A DNA stretch of 64,000 bases from VBDM01 sp035651815 (GTDB lineage Bacteria > Pseudomonadota > Gammaproteobacteria > Burkholderiales > SG8-39): NCBI GenBank assembly GCA_035651815.1, contig DASRFB010000071.1:18426-82425 (forward strand), in the 5' to 3' direction. Positions within the stretch are counted from its first letter, which is position 1, and each line of letters starts with the position of its first letter. Of this stretch, positions 1-11,654 are shown piece by piece. Both the position numbers and the translations under genes were made by a program. The notes beneath the pieces were generated by a model. The model ran no database searches. It saw only the letters and a list, made by a program, of their open reading frames with translations, and was not told the origin of the DNA.

Positions 1-187
1 GGAACGTGGCGAAGCGCATCCAGCCCGGCGCGAAGAGCGATTTCCAGGCGGCGTAGCTCGGCGGCCCCGAGGCGAGCAGCAGCGTGACGAACAGCAGCGT
101 ATACAGCGCCATGAACGCCGCCGACACGCGCTGGACCATCCAGCCCCCGAGCCCGTAGTGCGCGCCGACGACGACCCGCTTCACCAT
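1..187 (-). CDS. sdhD: Succinate dehydrogenase membrane anchor SdhD (5' part)
   Basis: This is the membrane anchor subunit of succinate dehydrogenase (complex II), which holds the catalytic SdhAB pair on the inner membrane and helps form the quinone and haem site. Only the first 62 residues are inside the window; the rest runs off the left edge. The N-terminus reads VVVGAHYGLGGWMVQR followed by a hydrophobic helix (about residues 24-42), which is typical of betaproteobacterial SdhD. Its ATG overlaps the sdhC stop in the string ATGGTGA, so the two are translationally coupled. sdhA and sdhB are expected beyond the edge. Confidence 0.9.
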   Translation of the reverse strand, partial: MVKRVVVGAHYGLGGWMVQRVSAAFMALYTLLFVTLLLASGPPSYAAWKSLFAPGWMRFATF

Positions 188-570
188 AGCCGCGCCCCGA
201 TCACGACCGTGAGCGCGAGGCTCACCGCGAGCACGAGGAAGGCGCTGCGCCGCGCCGACGCGAGCGGCAGGCCGACGTCCATGTCGAGGAAGAGGTAGCG
301 GACGCCGGCGCAGAAGTGGTGCAGGTACGACCACAGGAACGCGAGCAGCGCGAGCTTCACGACCGGATGCGAGACGTACGCGCGCGCGTGCTCGAAGCCC
401 GCCTCGGAGCCCAGGCTCATTTCGAGCAGGAACAGGAACCACACCAGACCGAGGAACAGCCACGCGCCGCTCACGCGGTGGAAGATCGAGACCAGGCCGG
501 GAGCGGGAAGATTGAGAAGACTCAGGTTGAACCAGACTGGGCGTTTTCTTTTCGCCGCCAGATCAGGCAT
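181..570 (-). CDS. sdhC: Succinate dehydrogenase cytochrome b556 subunit SdhC
   Basis: This 129-residue membrane subunit of complex II has three predicted transmembrane helices (about 30-50, 70-88 and 107-127), the usual size and layout. The quinone-site motif HRVSG begins at H31. The haem-ligand region carries the adjacent histidines H84-H85, followed by an arginine-containing turn (GVRYLFLD) where most relatives have GIRH. The start is ATG at 570, preceded by AAGGAT. It is the first gene of a leftward sdhCD(AB) operon and is divergent from mdh, a layout common in Burkholderiales. Confidence 0.93.
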   Translation of the reverse strand: MPDLAAKRKRPVWFNLSLLNLPAPGLVSIFHRVSGAWLFLGLVWFLFLLEMSLGSEAGFEHARAYVSHPVVKLALLAFLWSYLHHFCAGVRYLFLDMDVGLPLASARRSAFLVLAVSLALTVVIGARLW

Positions 571-605
571 GTAACCGCATCCTTCGTTCGCTGGCTTATT
601 GAAGT

Positions 606-627
606 CTTGACGAGAATCAAGATTATA
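606..627 (-). promoter_or_regulatory. Putative sdhC -10 element with adjacent inverted repeat
   Basis: On the minus strand a perfect TATAAT lies at 627-622, about 50 bases upstream of the sdhC ATG. No good -35 is seen at the usual distance. Immediately downstream of the -10 is an inverted repeat, CTTGA-N6-TCAAG (606-621), which would overlap the transcription start and could be an operator. This is inferred from sequence only. Confidence 0.4.
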
Positions 628-645
628 GCAGGCTCGGCGTCCGAT

Positions 646-674
646 TTGTGCCCTGCAAAATACTCGGGGATAAT
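646..674 (+). promoter_or_regulatory. Putative mdh promoter
   Basis: TTGTGC (646-651) and GATAAT (669-674) are separated by 17 bases, a good sigma-70 layout. The predicted start of transcription is near 681, giving a leader of about 34 bases before the mdh ATG at 715. This promoter would drive the mdh–citE-like–prp–acnA run. It overlaps the region carrying the opposing sdhC -10. Confidence 0.5.
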
Positions 675-714
675 CGCGTCTTCGGTCTCTCGCCCCAGTC
701 CCGAGGAACGCCTC

Positions 715-1707
<993 letters not shown>

Positions 1708-1718
1708 AGACGGGGTCG

Positions 1719-2726
1719 ATGTCCAAGCCGCTCCACCCCCACGCGGCCTTGTTCAAGGGGGAGCGGCCTTTTCCCGTCATCCCGTCGTGCGAGCACTTCG
1801 CGGGGAACGAGAACTTCATCGCCAAGGCGTTCGAGATCCAGCACAAGCTCGGCCCGATCTTCGACATCACCTGCGACTGCGAGGACGGCGCCGCGCCCGG
1901 GCGCGAGCGCGAGCACGCCGAGATGATCGTGCGCATGCTCGCCTCGCCCGCGAACCGCTTCCGGCACGCGGGCGTGCGCATCCACGACTTCAGCCACCCG
2001 CACTGGAAGCGCGACGTCGACATCGTGATCGAAGGCGCCGGCGAGCTGCTCTCCTACATCACCTTCCCGAAGGCGACCTCGGCGGCCGAGGTCGCCGAGA
2101 TGATCGCCTACGTCCAGCAGGCGGCCGCGCACCACGGCATCCGGCGCGAGATTCCCGTCCACGCGCTGGTCGAGACGCACGGCGGCCTGCGCGAGGCCTA
2201 CGAGATCGCCGCGCTTCCCTGGATGCAGGCGCTCGCGTTCGGGCAGATGGACTTCGTCTCCAGCCACCACGGCGCGATCCCCGCCTCCGCGATGCGCTCG
2301 CCGGGCCAGTTCGAGCACAAGCTGCTCGCGCGCGCCAAGGCCCGCGTCGCCGCGGCGGCGCTCGGCAACGGCATCGTGCCGACGCACAACGTGACGCAGG
2401 ATCTGAAGAACGCGTACGTCACCTACGAGGACGCGTGGCGCGCGCGCCACGAGTACGGCTTCATGCGCATGTGGAGCATCCACCCGACGCAGATCCAGCC
2501 GATCGTCGACGCGATGAAGCCCGACTTCTCGGAGGTGCGCGAGGCGGCCGGGATCCTGCTCGCGGCGCAGCGCGCCGACTGGGGGCCGATCCAGTACGCG
2601 GGCGAGCTCCACGACCGCGCGTCGTACCGCTACTACTGGGAGGTGCTGCAGAAGGCGCGCGTCACCGGCGTGCAGGTGCCCGAGGACGCCTTGCGCGAGT
2701 TCTTCGAGCCCGAAAGGCAGCCATGA
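1719..2726 (+). CDS. CitE-like HpcH/HpaI-family lyase
   Basis: This 335-residue TIM-barrel protein belongs to the citrate lyase beta/malyl-CoA lyase-like (HpcH/HpaI) family. The acidic metal-binding motif TCDCEDG appears near residue 50, and a conserved GQMDFVSSHHG lies in the middle. Members cleave CoA thioesters or act in reverse; the substrate here cannot be read from sequence. The gene sits 11 bases after mdh and overlaps prpB by 4 bases (ATGA). A CitE-like gene beside mdh is a recurring betaproteobacterial arrangement, which suggests a role in malyl-, citramalyl- or citryl-CoA chemistry tied to the TCA and propionate pathways. Confidence 0.8.
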   Translation: MSKPLHPHAALFKGERPFPVIPSCEHFAGNENFIAKAFEIQHKLGPIFDITCDCEDGAAPGREREHAEMIVRMLASPANRFRHAGVRIHDFSHPHWKRDVDIVIEGAGELLSYITFPKATSAAEVAEMIAYVQQAAAHHGIRREIPVHALVETHGGLREAYEIAALPWMQALAFGQMDFVSSHHGAIPASAMRSPGQFEHKLLARAKARVAAAALGNGIVPTHNVTQDLKNAYVTYEDAWRARHEYGFMRMWSIHPTQIQPIVDAMKPDFSEVREAAGILLAAQRADWGPIQYAGELHDRASYRYYWEVLQKARVTGVQVPEDALREFFEPERQP

Positions 2727-3625
2727 CGCAAGGCGTGAACGAGCATTCGGCCGGCGCCCGGCTGCGCGCCGCCATGAAGGCCGAGAAGCCGCTCCAGTGC
2801 GTCGGCACGATCAACGCCTACCATGCGCGCCTCGCCGAGCGCGTGGGCTACCAGGCGATCTACCTCTCGGGCGGCGGCGTCGCGGCCGGCTCGCTCGGGC
2901 TGCCCGATCTCGGCATCAGCAACCTCGAGGACGTCCTGACCGACGTGCGCCGCATCACGGACGCGTGCGCGCTGCCGCTCCTGGTCGACGTCGACACCGG
3001 CTTCGGCGCGAGCGCGTTCAACATCGCCCGCACCGTCAAGTCCCTGATCAAGGCCGGCGCCGCGGGAATGCACATCGAGGACCAGGTCGGAGCGAAGCGC
3101 TGCGGCCACCGCCCCGGGAAGGAGCTGGTGCCGAAGGAAGAGATGGTCGACCGCGTGAAGGCGGCGGTCGACGCGAAGACCGACCCGCAGTTCGTGGTCA
3201 TGGCGCGCACCGACGCGCTCGCCGTCGAGGGCCTCGAGCGCGCGATCGAGCGCGCGGTGGCGTGCGTCGCGGCGGGCGCCGACGCGATCTTCCCCGAGGC
3301 GATGACCGACCTCGCCATGTACCGCAAGTTCGCCGACGCGGTGAAGGTGCCGGTGCTCGCCAACATCACCGAGTTCGGGTCGACGCCGCTGTTCACGCTC
3401 GAGGAGCTGCGCTCGGCGAACGTCGCGATCGCGCTCTATCCCCTGTCCGCGTTCCGCGCGATGAACGCCGCGGCGCTGAAGGTCTACGAGGCGATCCGCG
3501 CTGAGGGCACGCAGAAGAGCGTCGTGCCGACGATGCAGACGCGCGCCGACCTCTACGATTATCTCGACTATCATTCGTACGAGAAGAAGCTGGACCAACT
3601 CTTCGCCAGGGACAAGGGCAAATGA
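2723..3625 (+). CDS. prpB: 2-Methylisocitrate lyase PrpB
   Basis: PrpB splits 2-methylisocitrate into pyruvate and succinate, the last step of the 2-methylcitrate cycle that consumes propionyl-CoA. The protein has 300 residues, as expected. The metal-binding aspartates lie in DVDTGFG (D89, D91), and the catalytic loop KRCGHRPGK carries the nucleophilic cysteine C127. The KRCGH form and overall length fit PrpB better than isocitrate lyase. Its ATG overlaps the stop of the CitE-like gene, and its own stop overlaps the prpC start; both overlaps are ATGA. Confidence 0.94.
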   Translation: MTQGVNEHSAGARLRAAMKAEKPLQCVGTINAYHARLAERVGYQAIYLSGGGVAAGSLGLPDLGISNLEDVLTDVRRITDACALPLLVDVDTGFGASAFNIARTVKSLIKAGAAGMHIEDQVGAKRCGHRPGKELVPKEEMVDRVKAAVDAKTDPQFVVMARTDALAVEGLERAIERAVACVAAGADAIFPEAMTDLAMYRKFADAVKVPVLANITEFGSTPLFTLEELRSANVAIALYPLSAFRAMNAAALKVYEAIRAEGTQKSVVPTMQTRADLYDYLDYHSYEKKLDQLFARDKGK

Positions 3626-4770
3626 ATCCTGCAGCCGGACTGAGGCCGAAGAAATCCGTCGCCCTGTCGGGCGTGCCCGCCGGCAACACGGCGCTGTGCA
3701 CCGTCGGCCGCACCGGGAACGACCTGCATTACCGCGGCTACGACATCCTCGACTTCGCCGACCGGGCCGAGTTCGAGGAGATCGCGTATCTGCTCGTGCA
3801 CGAGAAGCTGCCGAGCGCCGCGGAGCTCGCCGGCTACAAGAAGAAGCTGAGGTCGCTGCGCGGGCTCCCGGGCCCGGTCAAGACGGTGCTCGAGCAGGTG
3901 CCCGGGTCCGCGCATCCCATGGACGTGATGCGCACGGCGGTCTCGGTGCTCGGCACCGTGCTCCCCGAGAAGGAGGATCACGACGTCGCGGGCGCGCGCG
4001 ACATCGCGGACCGGCTGATGGCGTGCCTGGGCTCGGCCCTCCTCTACTGGCACCACTGGACCCGGAGCCGGAAGCGCATCGAGGTCGAGACCGACGACGA
4101 CTCGATCGGCGGGCATTTCCTGCACCTGCTCCACGGAAGCGCGCCGTCGGCCGAGTGGGTGCGCGCGATGCACACATCGCTCATCCTGTACGCCGAGCAC
4201 GAGTTCAACGCCTCGACCTTCACCTGCCGCGTGATCGCGGGGACGGGCTCGGACATCTACTCGGCGATCTGCGGCGGCATCGGCGCGCTGCGCGGGCCCA
4301 AGCACGGGGGCGCGAACGAAGTGGCCTTCGTCGAGCAGTCTCGCTACGCGAGTCCCGACGCGGCGGAAGCCGACGTCGTGCGCCGAATCCAGAACAAGGC
4401 GCTCGTGATCGGCTTCGGCCATCCCGTTTACACGGTCGCCGACCCGCGCAACGAGGTGATCAAGGCGGTCGCGAAGCGGCTGTCGAAGTCCGCCGGCGAC
4501 ACGAAGCTCTTCGACATCGCCGAGCGCATCGAGCAGGTGATGGCGCGCGAGAAGAAGATGTTCGCCAACCTCGACTGGTACAGCGCGGTCTCGTATCACC
4601 GCATGGGCGTGCCGACGGCGATGTTCACGCCGATCTTCGTGATCTCGCGCACTTCCGGCTGGTCCGCGCATATCATCGAGCAGCGGATCGACGGTAAAAT
4701 CATCCGCCCGGGCGCGAACTACACCGGCCCAGAAGACCAGCGCTGGGTCCCGATCGAAGACCGCCGGTGA
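3622..4770 (+). CDS. prpC: 2-Methylcitrate synthase PrpC
   Basis: PrpC condenses propionyl-CoA with oxaloacetate to 2-methylcitrate. It has 382 residues, the usual size for the short citrate synthase-like enzymes. The catalytic triad is visible: H228 in GPKHGG, H267 in FGHPVY and D318 in NLDWYS. The assignment to PrpC rather than citrate synthase rests on length, on the prpB and prpD neighbours and on the N-terminal GVPAGNTALCTVG. It is translationally coupled to prpB through ATGA. Confidence 0.94.
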   Translation: MNPAAGLRPKKSVALSGVPAGNTALCTVGRTGNDLHYRGYDILDFADRAEFEEIAYLLVHEKLPSAAELAGYKKKLRSLRGLPGPVKTVLEQVPGSAHPMDVMRTAVSVLGTVLPEKEDHDVAGARDIADRLMACLGSALLYWHHWTRSRKRIEVETDDDSIGGHFLHLLHGSAPSAEWVRAMHTSLILYAEHEFNASTFTCRVIAGTGSDIYSAICGGIGALRGPKHGGANEVAFVEQSRYASPDAAEADVVRRIQNKALVIGFGHPVYTVADPRNEVIKAVAKRLSKSAGDTKLFDIAERIEQVMAREKKMFANLDWYSAVSYHRMGVPTAMFTPIFVISRTSGWSAHIIEQRIDGKIIRPGANYTGPEDQRWVPIEDRR

Positions 4771-4787
4771 TCCCAAGGGAGAAGGCC

Positions 4788-5303
4788 ATGACGAGATTCA
4801 AGCTTGCGTGCCTCGCGGCGCTCGGCGTCGCCGGCGGCGCGCTCGCCGCGCCCGCCGACATCGCCGGCACGTGGGAATGCCGGCAGCCCGGCGTCAACTA
4901 CGGGAACAAGCCGCCCATCCTCTACTTCACCGACGCGCCGGGCGGCGGCGCGACGGAGGTGACGGTCGAGGTCGACGGCTTCTCGCGCGAGGTCTACGGC
5001 CGCGCCGAGCTCGCGCAGGACCCGGACGGCTGGCTGAAGGTGAAGCCGGCGAAAGGCCAGGAGTTCAGCGTCAAGCCCGAGGCCGGCGCCCGGCAGCGCA
5101 CGGCGGCCATGGCGCTGCGCTGGCCCGAGGCGAAGGCGGAGTACCGATGCCTGCGCCTGCCTTCCCCGGCGAGCCGCCCCGTGACCGAGTCCTCGCCCGG
5201 CGCCGCGAACCCGCCGGGAACGCTCGCCGTGCCGCCCTCGGGCGCGGCGCCGCAGGAACCCGCCCCGAACGCCGCGCCGCAGGAGCCCGAGAAGAAGCAA
5301 TAA
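4788..5303 (+). CDS. Secreted protein with Pro/Ala-rich tail, in the prp operon
   Basis: I do not recognise this 171-residue protein. It begins with a clear signal peptide (MTRFKLA..., cleavage probably near ALA-AP, residues 20-22). The mature part starts with IAGTWECRQPG, a beginning often seen in small lipocalin-like envelope proteins. The last roughly 45 residues are rich in proline, alanine and glutamine. The chosen ATG has AAGGGAG upstream; an in-frame ATG at 4767 would hide the signal peptide. It is wedged between prpC and prpD, with its stop 2 bases before the prpD ATG. A periplasmic protein inside a cytosolic pathway operon is unexpected. Confidence 0.7.
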   Translation: MTRFKLACLAALGVAGGALAAPADIAGTWECRQPGVNYGNKPPILYFTDAPGGGATEVTVEVDGFSREVYGRAELAQDPDGWLKVKPAKGQEFSVKPEAGARQRTAAMALRWPEAKAEYRCLRLPSPASRPVTESSPGAANPPGTLAVPPSGAAPQEPAPNAAPQEPEKKQ

Positions 5304-5305
5304 GG

Positions 5306-6748
5306 ATGTCCGCTGCCCCATCGAATGTCCGGCCCAGGCCGGACAAGGTCCTCGTCGACATCGCCGACTACGTCACCCGGCACGAGATCAAGAGCGCCGA
5401 GGCCTACGAGACGGCGCGCCTGTGCCTGATGGACACGCTGGGCTGCGGGCTCGAGGCGCTCGAGTACCCGGCGTGCACGAAGCTACTCGGCCCGCTCGTT
5501 CCCGGCACCGTGATCCCGAACGGCGCGCGCGTGCCGGGCACGCCCTATCAGCTCGACCCGGTCAACGCCGCGTTCAACATCGGCGCGATGATCCGCTGGC
5601 TCGATTTCAACGACACCTGGCTCGCGGCCGAATGGGGGCATCCGTCGGACAACCTCGGGGGCATCCTCGCGGTCGCCGACTGGCTCTCGCGCACCGCGGC
5701 CGCCGACCGGCGCGAGCCGCTCGTCGTGCGCGACGTGCTCACCGCGATGATCAAGGCGCACGAGATCCAGGGCGTGATCGCGCTCGAGAACAGCTTCAAC
5801 CGCGTCGGCCTCGACCACGTGGTGCTGGTGAAGGTGGCCTCCACCGCGGTCGTCTCGAAGATGCTCGGCCTCGAGCGCGACCGGATCATCGACGCGGTCT
5901 CGAACGCCTGGATCGACGGCCAGAGCCTGCGCACCTACCGCCACGCGCCCAACACCGGCTCGCGCAAATCCTGGGCCGCGGGCGACGCCACCGCGCGCGC
6001 GGTGCGGCTCGCGCTGATGGTGCGCGCCGGCGAGATGGGCTACCCGTCGGCGCTGAGCGCGCGGACCTGGGGTTTCTACGACGTCCTGTTCAAGGGCAAG
6101 CCTTTCAAGTTCACGCGCAAGTACGGCTCCTACGTGATGGAGAACGTCCTCTTCAAGATCTCCTTCCCCGCGGAGTTCCACGCGCAGACCGCGGTGGAGG
6201 CGGCGATCGCGCTGCACCCGAAGGTGAAGGACCGGCTCTCCCAGGTGAAGAAGATCGAGATCGTCACCCACGAGTCGGCGATCCGGATCATCGACAAGAA
6301 AGGCCCGCTGCACAATCCGGCGGACCGGGACCATTGCCTCCAATACATGGTCGCCGTGGGGCTGCTCAAGGGCTCCTTGACCGCCGCCGACTACGAAGAC
6401 GCTGTCGCACGAGACCCCCGCATCGACGCGCTGCGCGCGAAGATGGTCTGTGTCGAGAACAAGCGCTACTCGAAGGACTATCTCGATCCGAAGAAGCGCT
6501 CGATCGCGAACCAGATCCAGATCTTCTTCAGGGACGGCGGCGCGACGCCGAAGGTGGCGGTAGAATATCCGCTCGGTCACCGTCGCCGCCGCCGCGAAGG
6601 CATCCCGGCCCTGGAAGCGAAGTTCCGCGCCAACCTCGCGCGCCGTTTCCCCGAGGCCCGGCAGAAGCAGATCCTCGACCTGTGCCAGGACGCGAAGCGC
6701 CTCGAGGCGACGCCCGTCGATCAATTCGTCGATCTGTTCGTTAACTGA
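5306..6748 (+). CDS. prpD: 2-Methylcitrate dehydratase PrpD (MmgE/PrpD family)
   Basis: PrpD dehydrates 2-methylcitrate to 2-methyl-cis-aconitate without an iron-sulfur cluster. It has 480 residues, full length for PrpD. Family landmarks include LDFNDTWLAAEWGHPSDN near residue 95, and the central RTYRHAPNTGSRKSW and FPAEFHAQTAVEAA. The start is ATG at 5306, 2 bases after the preceding stop, with the overlapping TAAGG as a weak ribosome site. A basic stretch, GHRRRRREG, occurs near the C-terminus. The product would pass to the aconitase encoded next. Confidence 0.93.
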   Translation: MSAAPSNVRPRPDKVLVDIADYVTRHEIKSAEAYETARLCLMDTLGCGLEALEYPACTKLLGPLVPGTVIPNGARVPGTPYQLDPVNAAFNIGAMIRWLDFNDTWLAAEWGHPSDNLGGILAVADWLSRTAAADRREPLVVRDVLTAMIKAHEIQGVIALENSFNRVGLDHVVLVKVASTAVVSKMLGLERDRIIDAVSNAWIDGQSLRTYRHAPNTGSRKSWAAGDATARAVRLALMVRAGEMGYPSALSARTWGFYDVLFKGKPFKFTRKYGSYVMENVLFKISFPAEFHAQTAVEAAIALHPKVKDRLSQVKKIEIVTHESAIRIIDKKGPLHNPADRDHCLQYMVAVGLLKGSLTAADYEDAVARDPRIDALRAKMVCVENKRYSKDYLDPKKRSIANQIQIFFRDGGATPKVAVEYPLGHRRRRREGIPALEAKFRANLARRFPEARQKQILDLCQDAKRLEATPVDQFVDLFVN

Positions 6749-6766
6749 ATCGTCACCGGACGCGCC

Positions 6767-9496
<2,730 letters not shown>

Positions 9497-9500
9497 GCCT

Positions 9501-9584
9501 TGTCATCCTGAGCGAAGCGAAGGATCTGCTTTTCGGTAAATCGAAAAGCAGATTCTTCGGGGCCTGCGGCCCCTCAGAATGACA
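9501..9584. repeat. Dispersed palindromic repeat, copy A
   Basis: This is an 84-base imperfect palindrome between the stop codons of two convergent genes. The outer arms are TGTCATCCTGAG and CTCAGAATGACA. The inner arms are GAAGGATCTGCTTTTCG and its near-complement CGAAAAGCAGATTCTTC. The right half carries an additional small hairpin, GGGGCC-TGC-GGCCCC (9559-9573). It could fold into a long cruciform or hairpin and act as a bidirectional terminator. Two further copies are at 17809-17928 and 21978-22054. Confidence 0.85.
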
Positions 9585-9585
9585 T

Positions 9586-10668
9586 TCAGGTGAACAGCGC
9601 CTCGGGGACGAGCACGCTGCCTTCGAAGATGCGGCGCGCAGTGCGCACCAGCGCGGCGCGCTTCACGTTGCGCGTCCCGCCCTTGTCCTCGACCTCGAGG
9701 TCGACCTCGATGGCGCCGGCCGGGTGCTCGATGCGCAGCACGCCGCCGCGGAAGTCCGCCGGGCGCACGCAGCGGCTGGCGACCGAGCCGGGCAGCGCGC
9801 ACGCCGTCCCGACCGCGAGCGCGCCGGTGACCGCGTGCGCCTTGTGGCAGGCGTGCGGCGTGAAGTAGCGCGAGCGCACGCCGTCGCCCGAGGACGGCGA
9901 GGAGATCAGCACCGGCTTCGGCACCACGAGCCGAGACACGTCGCCCAGCCCCATGCGGCGCCCGGCCTCGAGCCGGATCGACTCGATCCGCTTCATCATG
10001 TCGCGGTCGGCGTCGAGCGCCTCGGCGGTCTCGCCGCCCGTCTTGCCGAAGGCCTCGGCGGCCATGATCGCGACCGGCATCGCCATGTCGACGCAGCTGA
10101 CCTCGACGCCCTGGATGCGGTCGGTCGGCTCGCCCGTCGGCAGCAGCTTGCCGGTGACGGCGCCGTAGGCGTCGAGGAAGGTCAGCCTGATCGGGGCCGC
10201 GGCCTCGGCGACGCCGTCGATCCGCGTCTCGCCCTCGTATTCGACCGAGCCGCCCGGGGTCTGGATCACCGCCTCGATCAGCGTCTCGGTGTTGACGTTG
10301 TAGATGCGCACGAGCGTCTCGCGCTGCCCGGGCTTCACCAGCCCCGACTCGATCGCGAACGGCCCGACGCCGGCGAGCATGTTGCCGCAGTTGGGCTTGG
10401 TGTCGACGAACGCCTCGTCGATCGAGACCTGCGCGAACAGGTAGTCGACGTCGGCGCCGGAATGCTTCGACCGGCTCACGATGGCGACCTTGCTCGTGAG
10501 CGTGTTCGCGCCTCCCAGGCCGTCGACCTGGAGCGGGTGCGGCGAGCCCATGACCCGCAGCAGCACCTGGTCGCGGCGCTCGGGGTCCTCGGGCAGGTCG
10601 GAGGCGAGGAAGTAAGGCCCCCGCGAGGTGCCGCCACGCATCAGGACGCAGGGAATTTTTCGTTGCAT
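9586..10668 (-). CDS. PrpF-family isomerase, 4-oxalomesaconate tautomerase-like
   Basis: This 360-residue protein has the PrpF/diaminopimelate-epimerase-like double fold. The N-terminus KIPCVLMRGGTSRGPYF and the VDGLGG...TSKVAIV region are hallmarks of GalD-type 4-oxalomesaconate tautomerases, which act in gallate/protocatechuate 4,5-cleavage pathways. FVDTKPNCGNML includes a conserved cysteine. PrpF itself accompanies AcnD, which I do not see here. The start chosen is ATG at 10668, where family similarity begins; in-frame ATG at 10683 and TTG at 10704 are alternatives, and none has a strong ribosome site. It converges on acnA. Confidence 0.78.
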   Translation of the reverse strand: MQRKIPCVLMRGGTSRGPYFLASDLPEDPERRDQVLLRVMGSPHPLQVDGLGGANTLTSKVAIVSRSKHSGADVDYLFAQVSIDEAFVDTKPNCGNMLAGVGPFAIESGLVKPGQRETLVRIYNVNTETLIEAVIQTPGGSVEYEGETRIDGVAEAAAPIRLTFLDAYGAVTGKLLPTGEPTDRIQGVEVSCVDMAMPVAIMAAEAFGKTGGETAEALDADRDMMKRIESIRLEAGRRMGLGDVSRLVVPKPVLISSPSSGDGVRSRYFTPHACHKAHAVTGALAVGTACALPGSVASRCVRPADFRGGVLRIEHPAGAIEVDLEVEDKGGTRNVKRAALVRTARRIFEGSVLVPEALFT

Positions 10669-10721
10669 CCGGTGTTTATACATCCGGGGGAAGATTTTCC
10701 ACAACGCGTAGTCTAAACTTT

Positions 10722-11231
10722 ATGACTATGAGCATCCTGCGCATTTCCACCGCCGCGGCCCTGGCCGCGATGATCGCCGGCTGCGCCGGCTACGGCTCGA
10801 TCGCCCCGGGGACCGGCGCCGACCAGGTCCGCGCCCGGATGGGGACGCCCGCCGAGGTCTGGAAGAACGGCGACGGCACCGAGACCTGGGAGTACCCCAC
10901 CAGCCCGAACGGCTGGTACACCTACATGGTGGACCTGGGGCCCGACCATGCCGTGCGCGACGTGCACCAGGTGCTCGACGACCCGTACTTCGCCAAGATC
11001 CAGCCCGGCCAGTCGCGCGACCAGGTGCGCCGCGTGCTCGGCGCGCCCAAGGACGTCGCCCAGTACCGCGGGAAGAACGAGGAGGTATGGTCCTGGCGCT
11101 ACAAGGAGGCGAACAACTGGTACAAGCTGTTCAACGTCGCCTTCGACGCGTCGAGCGGCACGGTGCTGCGCACTTTCCGCCTGGACGACCCCTACATGTA
11201 CGACAAGGGCGGCCGCGGCAAGGGCGGCTGA
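10722..11231 (+). CDS. Lipoprotein with two BamE/SmpA-like motifs
   Basis: This 169-residue predicted outer-membrane lipoprotein has the lipobox MIAGC with acylated C21. Two copies of a SmpA/BamE-like element are seen: PGTGADQVRARMGTP near residue 29 and PGQSRDQVRRVLGAP near residue 91. The pattern suggests an envelope-assembly accessory protein, but it is not BamE itself. ATG at 10722 or at 10728 could start it. No Shine-Dalgarno is visible, and a TAAACT box (10714-10719) lies immediately upstream, so the message could be leaderless. The C-terminus ends in a glycine/lysine-rich KGGRGKGG. Confidence 0.75.
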   Translation: MTMSILRISTAAALAAMIAGCAGYGSIAPGTGADQVRARMGTPAEVWKNGDGTETWEYPTSPNGWYTYMVDLGPDHAVRDVHQVLDDPYFAKIQPGQSRDQVRRVLGAPKDVAQYRGKNEEVWSWRYKEANNWYKLFNVAFDASSGTVLRTFRLDDPYMYDKGGRGKGG

Positions 11232-11245
11232 CCCGGGCGCGCCGC

Positions 11246-11629
11246 TCAGGCGCGCTTCTCGCCTTCGGCGAAGGCCTCGCGCGCGAGGCGGAACGCCTCC
11301 ACCCCGGCCGGGGCGCCGCAGTAGATCGCGACCTGGAGCAGCACCTCGCGGATCTCGTCCTTGGTGCAGCCGTTCTTCAGCGCGCCGCGCACGTGGGTCT
11401 TGAACTCGGTCGGGCGGTTGAGCGCCGACAGCATCGCCAGGTTGAGCAGGCTGCGGGTCTTGCGCGGAAGCTGCGGCCGCGCCCAGACGGCGCCCCAGCA
11501 GTACTCGGTGAGCAGGTCCTGCAGCGGCCGGTTGAAGTCGTCCGCGGTCGCGAGCTGGCGCTCGACGTAATCCGAGCCCAGCACTTCCCTGCGCACCGCC
11601 AGGCCCTTGTCGTAGTTCTCCTTCGACAT
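11246..11629 (-). CDS. Carboxymuconolactone decarboxylase-family protein
   Basis: This 127-residue small helical protein belongs to the PcaC/AhpD-like CMD family. It has the PcaC-type signatures EYCWGAVWARPQL (C44), KTRSLLNLAML and THVRGALKNGCT, followed by LLQVAIYCGAPAG. This closely matches stand-alone 4-carboxymuconolactone decarboxylases, which act in protocatechuate breakdown, although the substrate here is unproven. It is the last gene of a leftward seven-gene operon beginning at 17803, 25 bases after an FAH-family gene. A PcaC-like enzyme without pcaB or pcaD nearby may serve another ring-cleavage product. Confidence 0.82.
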   Translation of the reverse strand: MSKENYDKGLAVRREVLGSDYVERQLATADDFNRPLQDLLTEYCWGAVWARPQLPRKTRSLLNLAMLSALNRPTEFKTHVRGALKNGCTKDEIREVLLQVAIYCGAPAGVEAFRLAREAFAEGEKRA

Positions 11630-11654
11630 TTCGCGTCTCCGTGTGATTGCAGCG

